A stretch of DNA of 64,000 nt from an uncultured Pelagibacteraceae bacterium (GTDB lineage: Bacteria > Pseudomonadota > Alphaproteobacteria > Pelagibacterales > Pelagibacteraceae): the NCBI GenBank assembly GCA_902607585.1, contig CACLKP010000001.1:38896-102895 (forward strand). The letters run 5' to 3'. Below the pieces are notes generated by a model. That model saw nothing but the letters and a program-made list of their open reading frames with translations, ran no database searches and had not been told where the DNA came from. How positions within the stretch are numbered: position 1 is the first letter of the stretch; every line of letters begins with the position of its first letter. The translations under genes were made by a program, and so were the position numbers. This document shows, one piece after another, positions 37,321-45,857 of the stretch.

Positions 37321-38526
37321 TTATTTTATTACGTTGTGTTCTGGGCCAAATGGAAACTTGGTAATATCTTCGGACCCATTCTCGTTTACTACAAGAATAT
37401 CATGCTCGCGGTACCCTCCTGCTCCTGGTTCTCCTTCGGGAATAAAAATCATTGGTTCCATAGAAACAACCATATTAGGTTTCAAAACTGTTTCTATATC
37501 TTCGCGAAATTCAAGTTTGCCTTCCCTCCCATAATAAGGACTTAGAAGACCAAAAGAGTGTCCATAGCCAAAAGTACGACGATGAAGATAACCTAGTTCA
37601 GAAAATAAATTGTTTAGTTCGGCTGTTACTTCTGAACACTTAATTCCAGGTTTAATAATTTTAATTCCATGTCGATGAACTTTTACATTAGCCTCCCAAG
37701 CTTTCATTGAAGCATCATCGACTTCGCCGACAAAAAGTGTTCTCTCTAATGCTGTATAGTAGCCTGAAATCATAGGAAAGGTATTTAGAGAAAGAATATC
37801 TCCAAGCTTTAGTTTCCTGGTAGTTAGGGGATTATGAGCTCCATCCGTATTAATTCCTGACTGAAACCAAACCCAAGTGTCTCTTAATTCTGAATTTGGA
37901 TGATATTTTGCTATAGCTTTCTCCATTGCATCACGACCTACCATTGCAATATCAATTTCCGAAGCCCCAACTTTAATTTCTTTTACGAGAGCTTCGCCGC
38001 CTATATCAGCAATTTTTGCTCCACTTTTTATTAAAGCTATTTCCTCCTCTGACTTGATCATTCTTTGCTGCATTGTGGATGGTGCAATATCAATTATTTC
38101 TGGATTTCCAAGAGAATCTTTTAAGTTTTGATAACGCTCCATTGTTAAATGATCTTTTTCAATACCTATTTTTTTAACTTTTTTTACTAAGGAAATTATT
38201 GTCTTAAAATAATTGTCTCTTCCCCAATCAGTATAAATAAGATTTTCACCATAGCATCTGCGTCCTGGTTGGCCTGCATCAATGTTTGCTGAAACAACAA
38301 TATTTCGTTTATCAGTAACAACACAGGCGTATGGTCTTCCAAATGAACAGTAAAGAAAGCCTGAATAGTAGGCAATATTTTGCAGAGAAGTTAAAATTAC
38401 TGCATCAAGATTTTTTTCGGTTATTATTTTTCTTAAATTTTTTAGCCTATTTTCGTACTCTTTATCACTAAAAGGTAACGGAATTTTAGGTCCATTTGTG
38501 AATTGAAAAAAATCTGATCTTTTCAT
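37321..38526 (-). CDS. Creatinase (creatine amidinohydrolase)
   Basis: Strong resemblance to recalled creatinase sequence: NIAYYSGFLYCSFGRPYACVVT, YTDWGRDNYF, WFQSGINTDGAHNPLTTRKLKLGDILSLNTFPMISGYYTALERTLF, RTFGYGHSFG, MEPMIFIPEGEPGAGGYREHDILVVNENGSEDITKFPFGPEHNVI. Confidence 0.9.
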   Translation of the reverse strand: MKRSDFFQFTNGPKIPLPFSDKEYENRLKNLRKIITEKNLDAVILTSLQNIAYYSGFLYCSFGRPYACVVTDKRNIVVSANIDAGQPGRRCYGENLIYTDWGRDNYFKTIISLVKKVKKIGIEKDHLTMERYQNLKDSLGNPEIIDIAPSTMQQRMIKSEEEIALIKSGAKIADIGGEALVKEIKVGASEIDIAMVGRDAMEKAIAKYHPNSELRDTWVWFQSGINTDGAHNPLTTRKLKLGDILSLNTFPMISGYYTALERTLFVGEVDDASMKAWEANVKVHRHGIKIIKPGIKCSEVTAELNNLFSELGYLHRRTFGYGHSFGLLSPYYGREGKLEFREDIETVLKPNMVVSMEPMIFIPEGEPGAGGYREHDILVVNENGSEDITKFPFGPEHNVIK

Positions 38527-38624
38527 TATTAATTCCTAAACGATTAAGAAACGCCAAAAAACTAGCATAAATAGTTTGCTAACTCTATTTTAAAATTATT
38601 GCATTCTACTTATTGCTAATTTAT

Positions 38625-38700
38625 TCTACGATCATCAAGGCGATACATAACTCATCGTAAACTACGAAAGCGGGATCGGTCGACTTAAATTATTAAGGAG
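38625..38700 (+). promoter_or_regulatory. Possible structured leader upstream of the 38701 operon
   Basis: TACGAT(38627-38632)/ATCGTA(38654-38659) stem, with alternatives GCGAT/ATCGT and CGTA-AAC-TACG; local GC-rich stretch cgaaagcgggatcggtcgac; AAGGAG RBS next to ATG. Confidence 0.3.
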
Positions 38701-39876
38701 ATGCTGATGAAGATTGGATATTTTTGTAATACTACCAATTGGAAAAAAAAAACATACACACAAATATTAGATGAAGCGAGAGATATAGCTATTTATTGTG
38801 ACAAAAATAATTGGAATTCTATTTGGTTTACTGAACATCACTTTAATCACGAAGGAATGGAATCTTGCCCTAACCCACTAATACTGGGAACAGATATAGC
38901 GGCCAGAACCAAACAAATAAGAATAGGCCAAGCTTGCAATGTAATTACTTTTTGGAACCCAATTAGATTAGCTGAAGATATTGCTGCCCTAGACCATCTT
39001 TCTAATGGGAGAGTTGAAGTCGGGGTAGGTAGAGGAATTTATGGTCGAGAAGCTCTTCATATGAATGTAGAAGCCGATTTAAAAGATCAAGCAAAAAATA
39101 AAAGATTATTTGAAGAAACTTTAACAATAATGAAAAAAGCCTGGACTGAAAAATTTTTTAGCCATCAAGGAGAATTTTATACTTATCCTTCGCCTGATTT
39201 TGTCTGGCAACATGATATGAGCCCACCTAATGAAAATTTTGTAGATTTAAAAACTAATAAATTAAAAAAAATTAGCGTAGTGCCTCAACCTTATCAAAAA
39301 CCTCACCCGCGAATATGGCAAGTGGTAGATTCTCCTGGTTCAATTAAAAGAGCAGCAGAACTTGGTATTAATTGTATAATGTGGATACCAACAGTTAAGG
39401 CTTTAAAAGAAAGATTTGAAATTTATAAAAATGCTAAATCAGAAACTGAAAAAAGGGATGTTCCTATGGGTGAAGGTATTTGTTTAGTTCGAGATCTGTT
39501 TATAGCTGATAGCATGGAAGAAGCAAAAGAACTTGCTGGAGAACAAATGGTTAATTATATGCGTTGGGTTTGCCATTGGCGGGGTTTAGGAAGTCATATG
39601 GACCCAGGTGAAGAACTTCCTAAAACAAAAAATAAACTTGATTTACTTTCGTATGATTTTCTTCACAAACGTAATATGCTTTTTGGAACTTCAGAATATG
39701 TTATTGAAAAAATTGAAGAACTAAAGTCAGAACTCAATTTACAAAATCTACAGGTTTGGTCTAACTTTCCAGGCGTTAAACATGAACATTGCATGAAAAG
39801 TATTAAATTATTTACAGAAAAAGTAATGCCACATTTTAAAAACGGATTTAAAACTAAAATAAAAAAAGTTTCGTGA
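38701..39876 (+). CDS. LLM class flavin-dependent oxidoreductase (luciferase-like monooxygenase)
   Basis: SIWFTEHHFNHEG, IRIGQACNVITFWNPIRLAEDIAALDHLSNGRVEVGVGRG. Confidence 0.88.
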   Translation: MLMKIGYFCNTTNWKKKTYTQILDEARDIAIYCDKNNWNSIWFTEHHFNHEGMESCPNPLILGTDIAARTKQIRIGQACNVITFWNPIRLAEDIAALDHLSNGRVEVGVGRGIYGREALHMNVEADLKDQAKNKRLFEETLTIMKKAWTEKFFSHQGEFYTYPSPDFVWQHDMSPPNENFVDLKTNKLKKISVVPQPYQKPHPRIWQVVDSPGSIKRAAELGINCIMWIPTVKALKERFEIYKNAKSETEKRDVPMGEGICLVRDLFIADSMEEAKELAGEQMVNYMRWVCHWRGLGSHMDPGEELPKTKNKLDLLSYDFLHKRNMLFGTSEYVIEKIEELKSELNLQNLQVWSNFPGVKHEHCMKSIKLFTEKVMPHFKNGFKTKIKKVS

Positions 39877-41564
39877 GTAAATCATATAAGCTAAAAGGTG
39901 GTCAAGCAGCTGTTCAAGCTTTAAAAAAAGAAAAAACTAAACATGTGTTTGGTCTAATTGGATCAGCTACTATAGAAATGTTTGATGCTCTTTATCATGA
40001 AAAGGATATTAAATTTATAGGAGTAAGAGATGAAAGAACTGGTGCGCACATGGCAGATGGATATGCAAGAGCTTCTAATGGGCCAGGAGTAATACTTGCT
40101 GGACAAAACGGACCTGGTGCTACAAATCTTGTCACTGGTATCGCGCAAGCAGCAGCTGCATTTTCTCCGGTAGTTTCAATAGCAGGATTTATTTCAACAA
40201 AAGATAAAATCCAAGACGCTTTTCAGGGTATTGATCAACAATCTTTATTTAAACCAATAACTAAAAAAACCTGGACCATTAGTACGACAAAACAAATACC
40301 AAAAATATTCAGTAAAGCGTTTAATTTGGCTATGTCTCCAAGAAGAGGACCTGTTCAATTAAACTTGCCAAGAAATATTTTATCTGGAACGGCTGAATTT
40401 AATATTAACAAAAATGAAAAATCTTACAAAACTATAGACACTACAAAAGGTAAAAAAAATGACATTAAAAAAGCAGTTCAAATTATCAGTTCTGCTACAA
40501 AGCCTGTTATTATTGCAGGGGGAGGTATTAAATATACTGGCATTTATGAAGAAGTAATCAAACTTGCCGAATTAACAAATGCTCCCATAGTTACTGCCGC
40601 GGGCCACGGCGATGCTATTCCCTTTAACCATAAATTAAATGCTGGACAAATGGGTCCGAGAGGGAATCCTGTTGCCTCACGACTAATGAAAGAAGCTGAT
40701 GTCATTATTGCTCTTGGAACCCGACTTGGATTTAACTCAACTTTCTTTTCATATGAAAATTTAAATAAAAAGGCAAAGATTATTCAAATTGAATTAGAAA
40801 ATAAGATGTTAGGTAGATATTTTCCGGTTTCTGTTGGAATTTGTGCGGACGCATCAACAGTAGCGAAACAATTATATAATAAAATAAAAATTAATAAATT
40901 AAGTAAAGAAATTGATAGCTGGACAAAAAAATATTTAGATGAAAGATCTAGTTATTTACAAACTAGAGATAAGCTAATAGATAAATTTCCAATACAACCA
41001 GCCACTTTATTTAAACAACTAAGAAATGTGTTGCCTAAAAATTCAGCAATTACTCTCGATGCTGGCACTTTATGTCTTCAAGCTACAGATGCTCTAAAAT
41101 ATTATGATCCACCTTCTTTATTTACTCCTTTAGATTTTGGTCTAGTGGGTTTCTCTTTTGCATGCGGACTTGGTGTTAAAGTTGCACGTCCAGACAAAAC
41201 AGTAGTAAGTTTAATGGGTGATGGAGGTTTTGGTATGACCATTTCCGAACTTAGTACTGCTGTAAATTATGGTATTAATACCATCACAATAGTAATGAAT
41301 AATAAAAGTTGGGGTGCAGAGAAAGCTTATCAAAAAGATTTTTTCGGAAAACGCTATATTGGATCAGACATAAGTAGCCCACCATTTGATAAAGTTGCTC
41401 AACTTTATGGGGCAGAAGGTTTTAAAGTTGAACGTTCTTCAGAAATTAGTGAAGCGGTTGAAGCAGCACTAAAATATAATAAACCTGTGGTCATAGATAT
41501 TGCGATAGATCCAAAAGCACTGTACAGTTTTCGTCGTGACTCATTTGAACATAGAAATAAATAA
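39873..41564 (+). CDS. Thiamine-diphosphate-dependent enzyme (acetolactate synthase / sulfoacetaldehyde acetyltransferase-like)
   Basis: VFGLIGSATIEMFDAL, ILAGQNGPGATN, ThDP motif MGDGGFGMTISELSTAVNYGINTITIVMNNKSWG. Confidence 0.85.
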   Translation: MSKSYKLKGGQAAVQALKKEKTKHVFGLIGSATIEMFDALYHEKDIKFIGVRDERTGAHMADGYARASNGPGVILAGQNGPGATNLVTGIAQAAAAFSPVVSIAGFISTKDKIQDAFQGIDQQSLFKPITKKTWTISTTKQIPKIFSKAFNLAMSPRRGPVQLNLPRNILSGTAEFNINKNEKSYKTIDTTKGKKNDIKKAVQIISSATKPVIIAGGGIKYTGIYEEVIKLAELTNAPIVTAAGHGDAIPFNHKLNAGQMGPRGNPVASRLMKEADVIIALGTRLGFNSTFFSYENLNKKAKIIQIELENKMLGRYFPVSVGICADASTVAKQLYNKIKINKLSKEIDSWTKKYLDERSSYLQTRDKLIDKFPIQPATLFKQLRNVLPKNSAITLDAGTLCLQATDALKYYDPPSLFTPLDFGLVGFSFACGLGVKVARPDKTVVSLMGDGGFGMTISELSTAVNYGINTITIVMNNKSWGAEKAYQKDFFGKRYIGSDISSPPFDKVAQLYGAEGFKVERSSEISEAVEAALKYNKPVVIDIAIDPKALYSFRRDSFEHRNK

Positions 41565-41566
41565 AT

Positions 41567-42157
41567 ATGGATTTAAATTTAAGAAAATTTGCAAAGTTTG
41601 TTGATAAAACTTTTATTGAAGGTGGTAAAAAAGCGAAAACACCTGTTTTGCTTGTTTCTGTTGCTGCTGTAATAAAAAACCCATGGATAGATAGAGGCTT
41701 TGTTGAAGATTTAAAACCTGAAATCCTTGCATTGGCTCCGAAGCTTGGAGATATTTTAGTTCCTGAACTAATAAAAGAAATAGGTTCTGGTGATAAAGTT
41801 TTAGCCTACGGTAAAGCTGGAGTGGTGGGTATAAAAGGTGAGATTGAACACGCTTCTGCATTTATTCACACATTAAGATTTGGAAACAAATTTAGAGATG
41901 CGGTTAAAGGAACTTCTTATTTAAGTTTTACAAACACAAGAGGCTCCGCAGGATCCAAAATTTCAATTCCCATGATGCATAAAACAGACAGTGGATTAAG
42001 ACCTTATTATTTAACTCATGAATTTAACATTCAGGATGCACCATGTCCTGATGAAATTGTCATTGCTATAGGTGGATCACCAGGAGGAAGAGCGCATGCT
42101 AGAACTGGAGACCGGTACCAAGACATGAAAGAAATGGGAATTAAAAATCCCAAATAA
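41567..42157 (+). CDS. DUF1185 / amino-acid-synthesis family protein (PF06684-like)
   Basis: KTPVLLVSVAAVIKNPW, AYGKAGVVGIKGEIEHASAFIH, VIAIGGSPGGRAHARTGDRYQDMKEMG. Confidence 0.8.
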   Translation: MDLNLRKFAKFVDKTFIEGGKKAKTPVLLVSVAAVIKNPWIDRGFVEDLKPEILALAPKLGDILVPELIKEIGSGDKVLAYGKAGVVGIKGEIEHASAFIHTLRFGNKFRDAVKGTSYLSFTNTRGSAGSKISIPMMHKTDSGLRPYYLTHEFNIQDAPCPDEIVIAIGGSPGGRAHARTGDRYQDMKEMGIKNPK

Positions 42158-42162
42158 ATTAA

Positions 42163-42954
42163 ATGTCAAATAAAGTAGATTCATTTGGCACTTCATATTC
42201 CTTAAAAAAAATTAATGAAAAAAATCCAATCGTATTCATACATGGCGTAGGTTTAACAAAAGAAATTTGGGAACCACAAATTAATTTTTTCAAAGATTAT
42301 AATACTCTTACATATGATTTGTTGGGACATGGAAAAACACCTCTAAAGAAATCTGAGGTTAGTTTTGAGGATTTCTCTAAACAATTATTTAGATTAATTA
42401 ATGAACTAAATTTTAACAAGATTCATTTAGTAGGTTTTTCATTAGGAGCTCTAATTGCTAGATATTTCGCTTCCGTACACAGTGATAAGTTATGTTCCTT
42501 AATCATACATGGTTCAATATATAAAAGAAATGAAGAACAAAAAAGAGTTGTTAGAAATAGATTTGAAGTAGCAAAACTGAAAAGACCAGCTTCAAAACAA
42601 ACAGCCATAAGAAGATGGTTATCTGAAAATTTTATTAAAAAAAATCCTGAAATCTATAATAAAATTTATTCTATTTTGGAGAAAAATAACCATAAAGATT
42701 TTTTAAAGTGTTATGAAATTTTCATTAATTATATTGATGATGACAATATGTTAGCGAAGATCAAAGCTAGTACTCTTATAACTACTGGAGAAAATGATGT
42801 AGGTTCAACCCCCGAAATGTCTAAAAATTTAAGTAAAATAATTCAAGGAAGTAAATTTGTTGAAATAAAAGAAGGTAAACATCTTTGTGGTATAGAATGT
42901 GCCAATGATGTAAATATAGTTTTTAAAGAATTTATTGATAAAAATAATGGCTAA
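42163..42954 (+). CDS. Alpha/beta hydrolase
   Basis: IVFIHGVGLTKEIWEPQ, LVGFSLGALIARYFA nucleophile elbow, EGKHLCGIEC catalytic His region. Confidence 0.85.
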   Translation: MSNKVDSFGTSYSLKKINEKNPIVFIHGVGLTKEIWEPQINFFKDYNTLTYDLLGHGKTPLKKSEVSFEDFSKQLFRLINELNFNKIHLVGFSLGALIARYFASVHSDKLCSLIIHGSIYKRNEEQKRVVRNRFEVAKLKRPASKQTAIRRWLSENFIKKNPEIYNKIYSILEKNNHKDFLKCYEIFINYIDDDNMLAKIKASTLITTGENDVGSTPEMSKNLSKIIQGSKFVEIKEGKHLCGIECANDVNIVFKEFIDKNNG

Positions 42955-44428
42955 ACTTAAAGAATATAAAATGTATATCAACGGATCGTGGGTTGATGCA
43001 GAAGGTAAAAAAACTTTCAAAAGTTTGAATCCTGAAAATAATGAACCCTGGGCTATTGTTCCCGAAGCAAGCGCTAAGGATGTTAATAAGGCAGTAGATG
43101 CAGCTCAAAAAGCATTCGAGGGAGAATGGCCAAAATTACTTCCGAGAGAAAGAGCTAACTACTTAAAAGCCATTGCAAATCAGTTAAGAGAAAATGCAGA
43201 ACTGTTAGGAAAAATAGAAACAATAGATACAGGAAAACTTTTCAGAGAAACCAAAACTCAAGCAAACTATATTGCAGAATATTATGATTATTTTGCGGGT
43301 CTAGCAGATAAAGTTGAAGGAACTGTTTTACCAATTGATAAACCTGATATGCAAGTCATTACAACTAGAGAGCCGATTGGTGTTATCGCAGCAATCATTC
43401 CATGGAATTCTCAAATGTTATTGACAGCAGTTAAGCTCGCTCCAGCACTAGCTATGGGAAATACTGTTGTAATTAAATCATCTGAATTAGCTCCTGCAAC
43501 TATGTTTGAATTTGCAAAATTAGTAGAAAAAACTGGAATACCTAAAGGGGTAGTGAATGTTGTAACTGGATTTGGTGATCCATGCGGAAAAGCATTAACT
43601 ACTCATAAACATGTTGAAAGAATTGCTTTTACTGGAGGAGCAGATACTGCAAGACATATTATTAGAAATTCAGCTGAAAACTTATCTCAAGTAAGTTTAG
43701 AATTGGGAGGCAAAAGTCCTGTAGCCGTATTTGAAGATGCTGATCAAGAAAATGCATTAAATGGAATTACTGCTGGTATTTTTGGAGCAAGTGGTCAAAG
43801 TTGCATTGCTGGCTCTAGATTATATCTGCAAAAAAGTATTTATAATAATTTTTTAGATAAATTAGTGAACCGCGCAAATAAAATAAAATTAGGAAACCCA
43901 ATGGATTCTGATATTCAAATGGGACCTCTTAGCAGTTTAAAACAATTGGAAATAATAGAAAAAAATATAAAACTTACAGTTAACCAAGGTGGAAAAATAA
44001 AATGTGGGGGAAAGAGACATACATTATCAAATAAGGGTTACTACTTCCCAGCAACTATAATAGAATGTGAAAATCATAATCTACCAACTGCTGAAAATGA
44101 ACTTTTTGGTCCTGTATTATCGGTAATGAAATTTGATACTGAAGAAGAAGTAATCAATAAAATGAATGACAATCAGTACGGATTATCCTCTGGTGTTTAC
44201 ACTAAAGATTTAGGTAGAGGATTAAGGGTGTCGAAAGCTATACGAGCAGGGATAACATTTGTGAATACTTATAGATTAATATCACCATCTGCTCCATTCG
44301 GCGGAATGAAGGATAGCGGATATGGAAAAGAGGCGGGTATTGAATCTATCAAGGATTACACGAGAATAAAAACTATCTGGTTCAACACATCAGAAAAACC
44401 CATGGCTGATCCCTTTACAATGGGATAA
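42935..44428 (+). CDS. Aldehyde dehydrogenase family protein
   Basis: IPWNSQMLLTAVKLAPALAMGNTVVIKSSE, LSLELGGKSPVAVFED-type motif, GQSCIAGSR catalytic Cys; likely starts at the second Met (MAKLKEYKMY). Confidence 0.93.
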   Translation: MIKIMAKLKEYKMYINGSWVDAEGKKTFKSLNPENNEPWAIVPEASAKDVNKAVDAAQKAFEGEWPKLLPRERANYLKAIANQLRENAELLGKIETIDTGKLFRETKTQANYIAEYYDYFAGLADKVEGTVLPIDKPDMQVITTREPIGVIAAIIPWNSQMLLTAVKLAPALAMGNTVVIKSSELAPATMFEFAKLVEKTGIPKGVVNVVTGFGDPCGKALTTHKHVERIAFTGGADTARHIIRNSAENLSQVSLELGGKSPVAVFEDADQENALNGITAGIFGASGQSCIAGSRLYLQKSIYNNFLDKLVNRANKIKLGNPMDSDIQMGPLSSLKQLEIIEKNIKLTVNQGGKIKCGGKRHTLSNKGYYFPATIIECENHNLPTAENELFGPVLSVMKFDTEEEVINKMNDNQYGLSSGVYTKDLGRGLRVSKAIRAGITFVNTYRLISPSAPFGGMKDSGYGKEAGIESIKDYTRIKTIWFNTSEKPMADPFTMG

Positions 44429-44528
44429 TCCTTGAATCAATTAGATAAATAAAAGAAATTTTCCCATTGAAAAATAAGTCTTAAAAGTAAATACTGTCAA
44501 AATTAATAATATTATTAAGAGGGAAAAT

Positions 44529-45710
44529 ATGAAAAAACTATTTATTGCTGCAATTATGTCTTTGTCTCTTTTGGCGACAAGTTCATTTGCAGAAATTAAA
44601 ATGGGTATCATTTTAGGATTTACAGGACCTATTGAATCCTTAACTCCTGCAATGAGAGATTCTGCTAAACTTGCTTTTCAAGAAGCTTCTGATTCTGGAT
44701 CGCTTCTAGGAGGAGAAACTATTACTGTTTTAGAAGGTGACTCAACTTGTGTGGATTCTGCTGCAGCAACAACTGCTGCGGAAGGATTGATAGCTCAAGG
44801 TGTTGCCGCTATTATGGGAGCAGATTGTTCTGGAGTAACTGGAGCAATTGCAAGTAACGTAGCAGTGCCTAATGGTGTAGTTATGATATCACCTTCAGCA
44901 ACATCTCCTGGTCTAACGACTTTAGATGATAAAGGTTTGTTCTTTCGTACGGCTCCATCGGATGCCCGTGGTGGACAAATTCTTGCTGACATTACTAAAG
45001 ACAGAGGAATTAAAAGTGTTGCAGTTACATATACTAACAATGACTATGGTAAAGGTTTAGCTGATGTTTATTCAGCAGCAGTTAAAGCTCATGGTATCAA
45101 AGTTACAGCTGTTGAATCTCATGAAGATGGCAAAGCTGACTATAGTGCTGAAGTTGGTACACTAGCATCAGCAGGTGGAGACGCAGTTGCTGTGATTGGA
45201 TACGTTGACCAAGGTGGTAAAGGAATTATTCAAGGATCTTTAGATTCTGGTGCCTTTGATACATTTATATTATCAGATGGTATGATTGGCGATTCTCTTA
45301 CAGACGCATTTGGTAAAAGCTTAAATAAATCTTTTGGTTCTTTACCAGGTTCAACAGGTAAAGGTGCAGGAGTATTTGCAAAAGTTGCTGGAAAAGCTGG
45401 AATTGATCCATCTGGTCCATACACTGGAGAATCTTATGATGCTGCAGCTTTAATCGTGCTTGCAATGCAAGCTGGAGGCTCAGCTGATCGTGGTTCTATT
45501 GCTAAAAACGTAATGGCAGTAGCTAATGGCCCAGGAAAGAAAATTTATCCTGGTCAGCTTAAAAAAGCTCTAGATCTTTTGGCTAAAGGCAAAGCTGTTG
45601 ATTACGAAGGAGCAACAGGCGTCGTATTTACGGACGTTGGAGAACACGTTGGTAATTTCTTAGAAAAAGAAATTAAAGGCGGTAAATTTAAGACTAAAAA
45701 ACAAAGATAA
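44529..45710 (+). CDS. ABC transporter substrate-binding protein (branched-chain amino acid / LivJ type)
   Basis: Signal peptide; GIILGFTGPIESLTPAMRDSAKLAFQEA, MGADCSGVTGAIASNVAVPNGVVMISPSATSP. Confidence 0.9.
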   Translation: MKKLFIAAIMSLSLLATSSFAEIKMGIILGFTGPIESLTPAMRDSAKLAFQEASDSGSLLGGETITVLEGDSTCVDSAAATTAAEGLIAQGVAAIMGADCSGVTGAIASNVAVPNGVVMISPSATSPGLTTLDDKGLFFRTAPSDARGGQILADITKDRGIKSVAVTYTNNDYGKGLADVYSAAVKAHGIKVTAVESHEDGKADYSAEVGTLASAGGDAVAVIGYVDQGGKGIIQGSLDSGAFDTFILSDGMIGDSLTDAFGKSLNKSFGSLPGSTGKGAGVFAKVAGKAGIDPSGPYTGESYDAAALIVLAMQAGGSADRGSIAKNVMAVANGPGKKIYPGQLKKALDLLAKGKAVDYEGATGVVFTDVGEHVGNFLEKEIKGGKFKTKKQR

Positions 45711-45723
45711 AATTTAATTTTAT

Positions 45724-45758
45724 AAACCTCAGCGGTGAAAACTGCTGAGGTTTTTTTT
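45724..45758 (+). terminator. Rho-independent terminator
   Basis: aaacctcagc-ggtgaaaact-gctgaggtttttttt: perfect arms and T8 run directly after the SBP gene. Confidence 0.9.
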
Positions 45759-45857
45759 ATTTAACCATATATGTAGTTATTTTGGTGTAATTTTAACATA
45801 AATTAAGCTTTTCATTTCTCTTTAATTTTAATAGGCTTTCTCGATTGAGAGGGATTA

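Noticed and set aside
37321-38526. Considered as a second DoeA or generic Xaa-Pro peptidase
   Set aside because: Creatinase-specific motifs run along the whole length, so creatinase is the better call.
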